From contig CAZVFT010000020.1 in the NCBI GenBank assembly GCA_964626495.1, forward strand, positions 1-28,839: a stretch of DNA of 28,839 bases. The letters run 5' to 3'. Below the pieces are notes generated by a model. It searched no databases. It was not told where the DNA came from and saw nothing but the letters and a program-made list of their open reading frames with translations. A program made the translations under genes and the position numbers. The DNA comes from JACNLN01 sp964626495 (GTDB taxonomy: Bacteria; Fidelibacterota; Marinisomatia; Marinisomatales; CAZVFT01). Positions 16,760-24,686 of the stretch are shown piece after piece. The stretch's first letter is position 1. The number at the start of each line of letters is the position of its first letter.

Positions 16760-17464
16760 TTATCCTCCGTTGTTAATTTTTTGAATCTCGCATGAAACAC
16801 AGGGTTCCATGTAACACATCATATCATCAAACTTTCCTTTTTCAATACATGGTGGACTTAAGTTCGCACAACCACCACAGATTGCTTTTTCTGGCTCATT
16901 GTATGTACACCTGAGTTGACAAGCTGGGCAGACATACATACAGCCCCCACATAAACGACAAATCTCTGACTTAATATCAAAAGGTGTACCGATACTTCTA
17001 TTTTCTCCTCTTCCGCGAAAGCCAATTGCTTTTGCCATCATCTGTTCCTCGCACATACGTACACACAACCCACAAAGAATACAGTCTTCATGTTCCTGTT
17101 TAAAACGCTGCTGGTGAACTTCATGAGATGATGCCAGATCTTGAAAAATCTTCGATTGAGGGCAGGAAGCTAATAAAAGCTCTAAAATCATTTTTCGTGC
17201 TCTAACGACGCGTGAGGAAGCTGTTCTAACTTTTAACCCCTCCCCCGCAGGGTAAGTACAAGATGTAACTAATCTTGCCTTCTCCCCTTCCCCAATCTCC
17301 ACCACACATAGTCGGCAAGCCCCATAAGGTGAAAGTCCTTCCATATGACATAAAGTTGGAATAGGGAAACCTAAGAATGTAGAAGCCTCTAGTATGGTTG
17401 TGCCTTTTTCAACTGATACATTCAAACCATTAATTGTAAGATTAATCATTTCAGGATTTTCCAT
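16760..17464 (-). CDS. HoxU / NuoG-N-terminal-like FeS protein (2Fe-2S plus multiple 4Fe-4S)
   Basis: 234 residues. Residues 6-85 form a plant-type [2Fe-2S] ferredoxin (TILEASTFLGFPIPTLCHMEGLSPYGACRLCVVEI..TSCTYPA). Two ferredoxin-like clusters follow, CILCGLCVRMCEE and CRLCGGCMYVCPAC. Further cysteines (CQLRC, CGGCANLSPPC, CYMEPCVSCE) at the C-terminus could bind another centre. It matches the electron-conducting N-terminal part of NuoG/HydA with no H-cluster or molybdopterin domain attached. In the operon it is the expected bridge between the NuoF-like flavoprotein and the FMN protein encoded next, which starts four bases after its stop. No strong ribosome site is visible at ATG 17464 or at ATG 17449, so the first five residues are uncertain. 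Confidence 0.87.
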   Translation of the reverse strand: MENPEMINLTINGLNVSVEKGTTILEASTFLGFPIPTLCHMEGLSPYGACRLCVVEIGEGEKARLVTSCTYPAGEGLKVRTASSRVVRARKMILELLLASCPQSKIFQDLASSHEVHQQRFKQEHEDCILCGLCVRMCEEQMMAKAIGFRGRGENRSIGTPFDIKSEICRLCGGCMYVCPACQLRCTYNEPEKAICGGCANLSPPCIEKGKFDDMMCYMEPCVSCEIQKINNGG

Positions 17465-17481
17465 TTATTTAATGAAATATT

Positions 17482-19332
17482 TCATATCACATCCACAGCA
17501 TCAAATTTGCATACACTCTTGCATGCTCCGCACTTGATGCATTCATTCTGGTCAATAATATGGAGCTCTCTTTTTTTTCCAGTTATCGCATCCTCTGGAC
17601 ATGATCTCAAGCATACCATACAACCATTACAGTTTTCATTTATCGAATAGGTGATAAGTTCTTTACATACACCTGCTGGACACCTTTTCTCTTTGATATG
17701 TGCTTCATATTCATCTCTGAAATATCTTAATGTAGATAACACGGGATTGGGGGCAGTCTGTCCCAGCCCGCACATAGTAGTATCTTTTACCACATATGCA
17801 AGTTCTTCAAGAAGATCAAGCTGTCCCAGTATGTCTTTTCCACTTGTAATGTCATCAAGGATCTCATACATACGTTGAGTACCCTTCCGACAGGTAAAAC
17901 ATTTACCACATGATTCATCCTTTAAAAAGTTCATAAAGTACTTAGCGACATCTACCATACAGGTATTTTCATCCATCACAATCATACCACCTGATCCCAT
18001 GATTGAACCAACCTTAGAGAGACTTTCGTAATCTATGGAAAGATCAAACATGTTTGCAGGAATACAACCCCCGGAAGGTCCCCCTGTCTGTACTGCCTTG
18101 ATCGGCGTTTTACTTACCGATCCACCTCCAATATTATTTACTATCTCATTTATTTTCGTACCCATCGGCACTTCAACCAGCCCGGTATTTTTAACCTTTC
18201 CTACAATGCTGAATATCTTCGTACCTGAATTTCCTTCGGGACCTATTTTAGAGTACTTTTCTGCCCCATTCCTGAAAATGATTGGTATATTTGCCCAGGT
18301 CTCAACATTATTAATAGCTGTTGGTTTATCTTCAATACCTTTCTGCACAGGGAAAGGAGGTCGTTGGCGTGGCCCTCCCATTTTCCCTTCTACAGATCTG
18401 ATCAACGCTGTTTCTTCTCCACACACAAATGCACCTGCTCCCTTAACCAAGCTGATATCAAATGAAAAACCGCTACCGAGAATATTTTCTCCTAACAAGC
18501 CTAATTCACGAGCACGCCGAAGAGCAATAATTAGATGTTTGATTGCCAAAGGATACTCAGCACGAATATAAATTACTCCCTCAGTCGCCCCCGTAGCAAA
18601 AGAACCAATAATCATCCCTTCAATAATGCTGTGAGGGTTCCCTTCCAGCACACTGCGATCCATGTATGCCCCTGGATCACCCTCGTCAGCGTTACAAACA
18701 AGATACTTTCCAGACCCATTCTTTTGTTCGGCTAATAATCCCCATTTTACTCCTGTAGGAAATCCGGCTCCTCCACGACCACGAAGACAAGAAACTTTCA
18801 CTTCATCAATCACCCATTCCGGTTCATTCCACTCTAAAACCGCTGCCAAGGCTGAATACCCGTCATTTTGGATGTAATCATAAATACGTATCGGATCAAT
18901 ATTCTCATTACTGGCTAATATTGTACGAACCTGATTTCGATAGAATGGTAAATCATTTTGCTTCTCAATTCTTTTTCCTGTATCTGGATCAACAAACAAT
19001 AAATCTTCAAGTACTTTGCCTTGATTCACAGCTTCTACAATACGGATCATTTTCCCCATATTCACTTTTGGATAAAAGGTACCACGCGGCTGGACTAAAA
19101 CAGATGGTTCCATCTCGCAAAACCCATGACATCCTGTGATGCGATATTTTACTCTGCCAGTCAGATTATTATTTAACAGTTCTCTTTTCGTTATTCGAAT
19201 CAGATCATTCGCACCGCTAGCCTGTCCACACGTGCCTGCGGAAATTACAATAGTGGGAATTTTTCCATTCTGATCAGTTAATAATCGCCTTCTCAGTTCA
19301 TTAAAATCTTCTATTGAATTAAGCTGTAGCAT
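17482..19332 (-). CDS. NuoF/HydB-like NAD(P)H-binding flavoprotein
   Basis: 616 residues, the long HydB/HndC-type architecture. N-terminal thioredoxin-like ferredoxin domain (SAGTCGQASG near 31-40 and GCHGFCEMEP near 70-80 give a [2Fe-2S] site). The FMN/NAD domain is seen at about 185-300 (GRGGAGFPTGVKW, CNADEGDPGAYMDRSVLEGNPH, KGAGAFVCGEETALIRSVEGKMG). An SLBB domain follows, then the [4Fe-4S] motif ESCGKCFTCRKG..TMCGLG. The C-terminus is a two-cluster ferredoxin (CNGCMVCLRSCPEDAI, CIKCGACKSVCKFDAV). It is the pyridine-nucleotide site of the predicted complex. HydB in bifurcating hydrogenases shares this layout, so bifurcation is possible but unproven. It starts 11 bp after the NuoE-like stop. 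Confidence 0.95.
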   Translation of the reverse strand: MLQLNSIEDFNELRRRLLTDQNGKIPTIVISAGTCGQASGANDLIRITKRELLNNNLTGRVKYRITGCHGFCEMEPSVLVQPRGTFYPKVNMGKMIRIVEAVNQGKVLEDLLFVDPDTGKRIEKQNDLPFYRNQVRTILASNENIDPIRIYDYIQNDGYSALAAVLEWNEPEWVIDEVKVSCLRGRGGAGFPTGVKWGLLAEQKNGSGKYLVCNADEGDPGAYMDRSVLEGNPHSIIEGMIIGSFATGATEGVIYIRAEYPLAIKHLIIALRRARELGLLGENILGSGFSFDISLVKGAGAFVCGEETALIRSVEGKMGGPRQRPPFPVQKGIEDKPTAINNVETWANIPIIFRNGAEKYSKIGPEGNSGTKIFSIVGKVKNTGLVEVPMGTKINEIVNNIGGGSVSKTPIKAVQTGGPSGGCIPANMFDLSIDYESLSKVGSIMGSGGMIVMDENTCMVDVAKYFMNFLKDESCGKCFTCRKGTQRMYEILDDITSGKDILGQLDLLEELAYVVKDTTMCGLGQTAPNPVLSTLRYFRDEYEAHIKEKRCPAGVCKELITYSINENCNGCMVCLRSCPEDAITGKKRELHIIDQNECIKCGACKSVCKFDAVDVI

Positions 19333-19343
19333 TTCTAATTCTC

Positions 19344-20189
19344 TTACTCAATCCCTGATAAATCTAACATATGTCCCTTACACCCTCTGCGGGAACAAAT
19401 CTGTACAATGCCACCACCTCGAACTATCATCGGTATCATTGGAGCATCACACTCAACACAATCAGTTCCACCAATTAGCTCAGAATGACAATGAGGACAG
19501 AAAAAATTTATTATTGTATCTTCTGGGATTTTATATTCAGAATCAACTGCATAACTTCCATACAAGCTTGATAATGCTAGCCAACCATGTTTATTTTTGA
19601 AAGAAACCGTTACTCGTATTGAAGGGTAGCCATCAACAAGATGGCTGGGATTCATCAAGTTATGGTTACAACGAGGACAACTCACGCCTACAGGAAACAC
19701 CCGTTTATCTGTTTTAATTTTAACTTTTTCAATACCTTCTCTTGCCTTTTTCAATATTTTTTTTACATCTGTCGCTTTGACATTTGAAAAATAATGTCCA
19801 TCTACTACAACAATAGGACCTAAAGCACAAGCTCCCAAACACGCTACGGTTTCGAGAGTAAAAAATTTATCAGGTGTAGTTTCACCTGCTTTAATACCCA
19901 ACTGTCGTTCAAATTCCTCACTGATGTATGGGGCTTCTCTAACATGGCAAGCGGTACCAAGACACACCGAAATATTATGTTTTCCTACAGGTTTTAATCT
20001 AAACGATTTATAAAATGTAGCAACTCCATATATATCTACAAGCGATTGACCTGTATTCTCAGATATATACTTCAATGTACTATCAGGGAGATATCCATAC
20101 TTATCCTGAATATCCTCAAGAAGAGAAATTAGCTTACCCCGTTCTTTGTTATGTTTAATTATCAAATCTGCAACAGGCGATAAATCCAT
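19344..20189 (-). CDS. NuoE/HydC-like [2Fe-2S] subunit with a C-terminal zinc-ribbon extension
   Basis: 281 residues against about 160 for ordinary NuoE/HydC. Residues 1-150 are a normal thioredoxin-like [2Fe-2S] subunit: YGYLPDSTLKYISENTG, YGVATFYKSFRL, CLGTACHV and CLGACALGPIVVVDGHYFSNV supply the four ligand cysteines. From about residue 165 an added domain holds CPRCN, CPHCH, CVEC and CSRRGCKG, four Cys pairs typical of tandem zinc ribbons, and about 60 residues of beta-rich sequence between the first two. The extension is not part of the standard subunit and may dock a partner or bind metal. AGAGGGA precedes ATG 20189. It stands 101 bp after the small Cys-rich gene and is followed at 11 bp by the NuoF-like gene. 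Confidence 0.92.
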   Translation of the reverse strand: MDLSPVADLIIKHNKERGKLISLLEDIQDKYGYLPDSTLKYISENTGQSLVDIYGVATFYKSFRLKPVGKHNISVCLGTACHVREAPYISEEFERQLGIKAGETTPDKFFTLETVACLGACALGPIVVVDGHYFSNVKATDVKKILKKAREGIEKVKIKTDKRVFPVGVSCPRCNHNLMNPSHLVDGYPSIRVTVSFKNKHGWLALSSLYGSYAVDSEYKIPEDTIINFFCPHCHSELIGGTDCVECDAPMIPMIVRGGGIVQICSRRGCKGHMLDLSGIE

Positions 20190-20290
20190 ATTATGTCCCT
20201 CTACCTACCAGATTGGATTATATAAATGGTTACAAACTTTATTCATTGTCATACCTTATGGCATTATAAACAGGTAGTTTATTCAATATT

Positions 20291-20581
20291 TTACCTGTAT
20301 TCCTCACACTGCCATACGATGCATTCTGGCTTATAAAGAGTACAAGTATCACAGTTGTCGCAATTGCTACAAAGACCCTTTAAATTTTTATATTCTTTAA
20401 TACTCTCTTCAAATTTTGCTTCGGCAGCATGCTTTTCCTCTGGAAATATTTTTTTTTCCTGGATACCACCCGAGTCAAATTCTTCACAATGAATCACTGG
20501 CTGTTTGAAACTCTGCGAGAGGTTACAACATGTATTATACCTACAAGTATAACACAAACTGTTTTTTAAATACTTAGTCAT
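20291..20581 (-). CDS. Small cysteine-rich protein, first gene of the redox operon
   Basis: 96 residues with 13 cysteines in two groups: CYTCRYNTCC..HCEEF near the N-terminus and CSNCDNCDTC..PECIVWQCEEY at the C-terminus, joined by a charged, probably helical linker. The repeated C-x2-C-x4-C and final CEE(F/Y) pattern suggests an internal duplication binding FeS clusters or zinc. The family is not recognised. It begins about 40 nt after the predicted sigma-54 transcription start and is followed by the NuoE-like gene, so it is probably co-transcribed with the flavin complex and may be an electron carrier, chaperone or small subunit. Confidence 0.75.
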   Translation of the reverse strand: MTKYLKNSLCYTCRYNTCCNLSQSFKQPVIHCEEFDSGGIQEKKIFPEEKHAAEAKFEESIKEYKNLKGLCSNCDNCDTCTLYKPECIVWQCEEYR

Positions 20582-20634
20582 CTTTCACACATCCTGTTTT
20601 TATTACTTCAACAATCTTTACACAAAACCAAAGT

Positions 20635-20650
20635 ATCAATTACCGTGCCA
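20635..20650 (-). promoter_or_regulatory. Sigma-54 promoter of the redox operon
   Basis: The minus strand reads TGGCACG-GTAA-TTGAT from 20650 to 20635. The consensus is TGGCACG-N4-TTGCW, so there is a single mismatch (TTGA for TTGC) and the -24/-12 spacing is exact. The predicted start near 20625 leaves a leader of about 44 nt before ATG 20581. A sigma-54 activator gene lies immediately upstream, on the same strand. Confidence 0.72.
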
Positions 20651-20798
20651 TAGTAATTATTATTAGCTGACGATATTATAATATTTTAAACGAAAAGAAC
20701 CGTAAGTAATTAATATACAAACAGTTATAATTATTTTATACAACTAAAAAACAAACAAATATCCTGAGAAATCATAACCTGTATTAAATAAAATAATT

Positions 20799-20813
20799 GG
20801 GGAATATATCCCC
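20799..20813. promoter_or_regulatory. Palindrome, possible activator-binding site or terminator part
   Basis: GGGGA-ATATA-TCCCC, a five-base inverted repeat about 150 bp upstream of the sigma-54 -24 element. That distance suits an enhancer for an NtrC-type activator. It could equally be the second hairpin of a terminator of the response-regulator gene. Confidence 0.4.
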
Positions 20814-20822
20814 ACTGCGGAA

Positions 20823-20847
20823 ATTTAGAGGATTAATTCCTCTAAAT
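20823..20847 (-). terminator. Perfect 10-bp hairpin after the response-regulator gene
   Basis: ATTTAGAGGA and TCCTCTAAAT form ten perfect pairs around a 5-nt loop, starting 25 nt after the stop at 20873. There is no T-run directly after it on the minus strand, so termination is uncertain; as a palindrome about 170-200 bp before the sigma-54 promoter it might also be an enhancer site. Confidence 0.45.
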
Positions 20848-20872
20848 ATTTATAGTTGAAAATTTTGTGATG

Positions 20873-22207
20873 TTACTTTGTAATTTTTTTTCTTAAGGTT
20901 TTACGATCAATTCCGAGAATCTTCGCTGCTTTGGTTTGGTTACCATTCACGCTTGCAAGGACATTGCATATATATTCAGATTCCACTTCAGCAAGAGTAC
21001 GATTGAATACCATTTTTCTTGGTACAGAAAAATGCATTAAAGAGGGTAAATCAGACACTTCAATTGTGTCCTTATCAGACATAGCCACACAACTTTGAAT
21101 TACATTTTCCAACTCTCTCACATTTCCAGGCCACGTATAATTCTTAAATATCTGCATCACTTTTTCTGAAAACCTCGGTATTGGTTTCCCGAATTCTTTT
21201 GCATACCTTGATGTGAAATGTTGTATTAAAAGTAAATAATCATCTTCCCTCTCTCTTAAGGGCGGAATATGTATAACAATTACATGAAGACGAAAGAAAA
21301 GATCCTCACGAAACTCTCCTTTTTTTACCAAGCTATATAAATCTTTATTTGTTGAGGCGAGAATTCTAACATCTACTTTGTGCGGTTTATTTGAACCAAC
21401 CATGTAAACCTCTTTTTCTTGAATCGCTCGTAAAAGTTTAACTTGCATTGATGCACTTGTTTCACTGATTTCATCAAGAAATATCGTACCACCGTCAGCT
21501 GTTTGAAAAAAACCTGCCCGAGTTGTTGTTGCTCCAGTAAAAGCACCTTTCACATGACCAAACAATTCGCTTTCTAAAAGATTCTCCGGAATAGCACCAC
21601 AATTAATTGGGACAAATGGCGCAGAAGCCCTCGAACTATTATAATGAATTGCCCTTGCTACAAGTTCTTTCCCTGTGCCACTTTCACCCGAAATATATAC
21701 TGTGGCAGAAGTCTTTGAAGCTTTAGTTATCGATTCACGTATCTTATCAATAGCCTTAGACTTGCCGATAATGTTGTAAGTATCAGATAATTTAGAAGCT
21801 GTTTTATCTTTACTAATCTTTCTAATTTTTAACTTATCAAACGCTCTTCTGGTTGCATTAAAAAGTTCCTCAGCAGTAAAAGGCTTGGCTAAATACTCTT
21901 CCGCCCCACTCTTCACTGCTTCTACTGCTCCTTCAATCGTAGCATAACCCGTAATCATCATTACCTCTGTATCCTCAAGGTTTTCTTTGATATATTTAAT
22001 CAAATCGAGTCCGCTTACTTTGGGCATTTTATAATCAGTAATTACAAGGTCAATTGTTGTGGAATCTAATATCCCGATAGCTTCAGCAACCCCAGGAGCT
22101 GTATAGACTACATATCCCTGCGAAGTTAAATTTCTTTGAACAACTTGTAAAGTGTCTGGAGAATCATCTACTACTAAAATATGTTCTCCTTTGTATAAAC
22201 TTACCAT
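20873..22207 (-). CDS. NtrC-family sigma-54 dependent response regulator
   Basis: 444 residues. Receiver domain at 1-120: ILVVDDSPD acidic pocket, phosphoacceptor D58 in VITDYKMPK, and KPFTAEEL with the conserved Lys. The AAA+ domain at about 145-375 has Walker A GESGTGKE, the sigma-54 contact loop GAFTGA, Walker B GGTIFLDEI and the arginine-finger region REDLFFRLHV. A C-terminal Fis-type HTH reads NGNQTKAAKILGIDRKTLRKKI. All key residues for phosphorylation, ATP hydrolysis and sigma-54 contact are present. It starts directly after the kinase stop, with GAGGTG inside the kinase end, so the two are translationally coupled. The likely target is the sigma-54 promoter at 20635-20650. Confidence 0.96.
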   Translation of the reverse strand: MVSLYKGEHILVVDDSPDTLQVVQRNLTSQGYVVYTAPGVAEAIGILDSTTIDLVITDYKMPKVSGLDLIKYIKENLEDTEVMMITGYATIEGAVEAVKSGAEEYLAKPFTAEELFNATRRAFDKLKIRKISKDKTASKLSDTYNIIGKSKAIDKIRESITKASKTSATVYISGESGTGKELVARAIHYNSSRASAPFVPINCGAIPENLLESELFGHVKGAFTGATTTRAGFFQTADGGTIFLDEISETSASMQVKLLRAIQEKEVYMVGSNKPHKVDVRILASTNKDLYSLVKKGEFREDLFFRLHVIVIHIPPLREREDDYLLLIQHFTSRYAKEFGKPIPRFSEKVMQIFKNYTWPGNVRELENVIQSCVAMSDKDTIEVSDLPSLMHFSVPRKMVFNRTLAEVESEYICNVLASVNGNQTKAAKILGIDRKTLRKKITK

Positions 22208-23920
22208 TTATTCACCTCTTTTCTCTAAATCCATGATTGGTAATTTAATATTGAAGCAAGTTCCTTTCCCAATTGTGCTCACAACATCTATGAAACCTTT
22301 ATGTGCAGTAACAATACCGTGAACTACTGCTAAACCTAAACCTGTTCCTTCATTAACGGGTTTCGTTGTAAAAAATGGCATGAAAATATCTTTGATAATA
22401 TCTTCATCCATCCCAACCCCAGTATCTTCAACAATTAAATAAACATACTTTTTATCATACATCGTTTTTATGGTCAATTTGCCCCCATCCGGCATTGCCT
22501 GAATAGAATTAACGACAAGATTTACTAAAACTTGATTCAGCTGCGTCGGGTCTCCGATAATCTGCGGCAAATCTTGAGAAAGCAAATATTCTATTTTTAT
22601 TCCAGCCTTATCACAGCGAGACTTAAAAAAGTATAATCCTTCTTCCACAATTTCATTCAGATTTAATCGAATTACTTCTGGCTTAGACTGTCTGGAAAAT
22701 AACATCAATTTCTTTATCACTTCTCTTGCATGTAACGATGCTGTTTCTATCTTGAGAATGTCCTGACTTGCCTGAACGGGAAGTCCTTGGTTTTTCTTCG
22801 TGAGTTGAGCGAATCCAAGTATGCTGTTTAGAGGTTCGTTCAATTCATGTGCAACTCCAGCTGCAAGTTGTCCTATAGTTGCCAACCGATCAGCATGACG
22901 GAGTTGCTCCTGTAACTTAGATTTATTTTCCTCCTCATCTTTACGTTCAGCAATGTGAGATATTTCTCTGGTTATGGCATCTATCAGGCTTCTCTCTTCT
23001 TTCAGAAATGGTCCTTCATCAAGCTCCGGTTTATCCTCAATATACACCACTTCGACAACACCTCTTTTAATACCATTTACTATTATATCTGATGTCTGTT
23101 TCTGCATATTTTCCTGAAAACCAGGCGTAGAATAAATATTTCCATCAAGAATAATCCTTCCGGAAGTTACTTCAGGATATTGCCAGGCAGGAGGCAGAAG
23201 CTCAGCGATGTTTTGCAATATTTCGTGAAAAGATATATTTTGTCGCTCTTCTACTTGAGCTATATTGTATAAACAGGTAATTTCTTTTATTCGTTCACGT
23301 AAGGCAGCTCGTGAACGTTGATTTATTACTGCAAACCCAATTATTTGAGATAAATTTTCATAAAATTCAATAATATCTTCACTGAAGAAATCAACTTTCG
23401 CACTTATTAGTTGTATTAAACCAATATTTTCTTCACGTCCAAAAATTGGAATTAGAGCTATTGATTTGTAGTTATCAATAACATCGCGATCTTGATAGTA
23501 TCTCTCTGGTTTGAACTCATGAAGAAAAGAAAATGATTCTTTAATATCTCCTGACCAAAAACTCCCATACTCTGTATAATAAGGTATAGATGAGTCAAAC
23601 TGACCGCGTATTGTATCAATTACTAATCGGTTATTAATGGAATCCTTTTTTAAACTGGGAATATATACACCGCTTTCATCTTTATTTGACATTATCATCT
23701 CATGTTTGCAGGAATTATCTGTTTCTTGAGAGATTTCAAAATGAATGTATTTTTCACTGTCACTTATCCATAATTCAACACTATCACATTCAGAAAAATC
23801 AATTAATAAATGTAGAATTTTTCGAAGAAAGTCAATTCGAGGTATGCCAAGATTGGAATAATTAATTATTTTGGAGGATATTTTCCGAAAGTTTTCAAAA
23901 ATATCCTTAATTAATTCCAT
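22208..23920 (-). CDS. Soluble GAF-domain sensor histidine kinase
   Basis: 570 residues without membrane segments. A GAF-like domain occupies about 30-195 (FSECDSVELWISDS..YKSIALIPIFGREENIGLIQLIS). A second sensor-like stretch runs from about 200 to 330. HisKA follows with H358 in AAGVAHELNEPLNSILGFAQL, then HATPase_c with N, G1 and G2 boxes (QVLVNLVVNSIQAMPDGG, VEDTGVGM, GTGLGLAVVHGIV). The layout is that of an NtrB-like cytosolic kinase sensing an intracellular signal. The overlap-free junction with the response regulator indicates a cognate pair. No clear ribosome site precedes ATG 23920. A pair of 14-bp direct repeats lies in the 80 bp upstream. Confidence 0.94.
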   Translation of the reverse strand: MELIKDIFENFRKISSKIINYSNLGIPRIDFLRKILHLLIDFSECDSVELWISDSEKYIHFEISQETDNSCKHEMIMSNKDESGVYIPSLKKDSINNRLVIDTIRGQFDSSIPYYTEYGSFWSGDIKESFSFLHEFKPERYYQDRDVIDNYKSIALIPIFGREENIGLIQLISAKVDFFSEDIIEFYENLSQIIGFAVINQRSRAALRERIKEITCLYNIAQVEERQNISFHEILQNIAELLPPAWQYPEVTSGRIILDGNIYSTPGFQENMQKQTSDIIVNGIKRGVVEVVYIEDKPELDEGPFLKEERSLIDAITREISHIAERKDEEENKSKLQEQLRHADRLATIGQLAAGVAHELNEPLNSILGFAQLTKKNQGLPVQASQDILKIETASLHAREVIKKLMLFSRQSKPEVIRLNLNEIVEEGLYFFKSRCDKAGIKIEYLLSQDLPQIIGDPTQLNQVLVNLVVNSIQAMPDGGKLTIKTMYDKKYVYLIVEDTGVGMDEDIIKDIFMPFFTTKPVNEGTGLGLAVVHGIVTAHKGFIDVVSTIGKGTCFNIKLPIMDLEKRGE

Positions 23921-23953
23921 TTTAAATTATTACGATTATTAACTTGTGAAAAT

Positions 23954-23996
23954 TTCGTGAATTCAACTCGTAAGTGCAACTATTCGTGAATTCAAC
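23954..23996. repeat. Direct repeats upstream of the kinase gene
   Basis: TTCGTGAATTCAAC occurs at 23954-23967 and again at 23983-23996, identical over 14 bases with a 29-bp period (nearly three helical turns). Each contains the palindrome GAATTC. They fill the gap between the 24001 gene and the kinase and could be an operator or the trace of a duplication. Confidence 0.7.
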
Positions 23997-24000
23997 ACAT

Positions 24001-24492
24001 TCAATCTTTAATCGATTTGATATATTCAATTACATGATCACAATAGGGATCACCATCGGGGATAGATTTTGGGATGCTGTATTTTAGGTTCTCTCCCAAA
24101 GTTTCAACCAGGGTTCTTTCCATTGCGGTATGTGCTTCACAAACTTCTGGCTTGTCAAATGGATATGGACATTCATGAACCCTGATGACAACTTTATCTT
24201 CACTAAACTCAGTAACCTCCCCATTTCCACGTATATTATTAAACACCTTTATAATAAAAAGCGCTACCGATTTAATATCTGGTTGTTCAATTCTCTGTTT
24301 TGCTCTTTCTGCAATTTCTAGCCCATAATTTCTGCTAACCTCTTCAATTAAATTTGATCCATCATCACCATACCTTTCATAGATGGCATCGTAAAGATGC
24401 TTTATCCTTTTAACTAATGCGGTAGTAATACTCCGGTATTTCTTTTCAATCGGGATTTCTTCAATTTCTATCCCTGGCGGTAATTTTATCAC
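24001..24492 (-). CDS. Unidentified cytosolic protein resembling V4R / ATC-hydrolase-like sensor domains
   Basis: 163 residues from GTG 24492, with GGAG seven bases upstream. The N-terminal half is helical and charged (TALVKRIKHLYDAIYERYGDDGSNLIEEVSRNYG). The second half has the cysteine pattern ECPYP-x4-EVCEAHTAMERTLVETLG and ends in SIPDGDPYCDHVIEYI. A Cys-containing beta-hairpin after 'GD' is typical of V4R and of L-2-aminothiazoline-4-carboxylate hydrolase-like small-molecule binding domains. The assignment is by pattern only. It precedes the kinase/regulator pair on the same strand by 80 bp, so a role in ligand sensing or in the pathway controlled by that pair is plausible. Confidence 0.6.
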   Translation of the reverse strand: MIKLPPGIEIEEIPIEKKYRSITTALVKRIKHLYDAIYERYGDDGSNLIEEVSRNYGLEIAERAKQRIEQPDIKSVALFIIKVFNNIRGNGEVTEFSEDKVVIRVHECPYPFDKPEVCEAHTAMERTLVETLGENLKYSIPKSIPDGDPYCDHVIEYIKSIKD

Positions 24493-24630
24493 TTTTTATC
24501 TCCGTTTAACCGTTTCCTGCATAAGCTTACTGTACCGATAAATGTATTCAAAGAACAAAATATATTTACGATTGAATATACCATTCTGAACTAAAGAAAT
24601 ACATTTCTATTACTAACCTTGTTGACCGTG

Positions 24631-24659
24631 ATCCTAACTATTGTCTTAGACAGGGTCAA
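24631..24659 (-). promoter_or_regulatory. Possible promoter of the sensor/kinase/regulator unit
   Basis: The minus strand has TTGACC (24659-24654), 17 bases, then TAGGAT (24636-24631). TTGACC also recurs as an inverted copy at 24622-24627, so a regulator might bind here. Only moderately close to consensus. Confidence 0.35.
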
Positions 24660-24686
24660 GAAACCCAGTCGAATATTAATTTTCGT

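Noticed and set aside
23965..23985. A second sigma-54 promoter before the kinase gene (TTGCAC on the minus strand near 23975)
   Set aside because: The -24 GG is missing and the spacing is one base too long.
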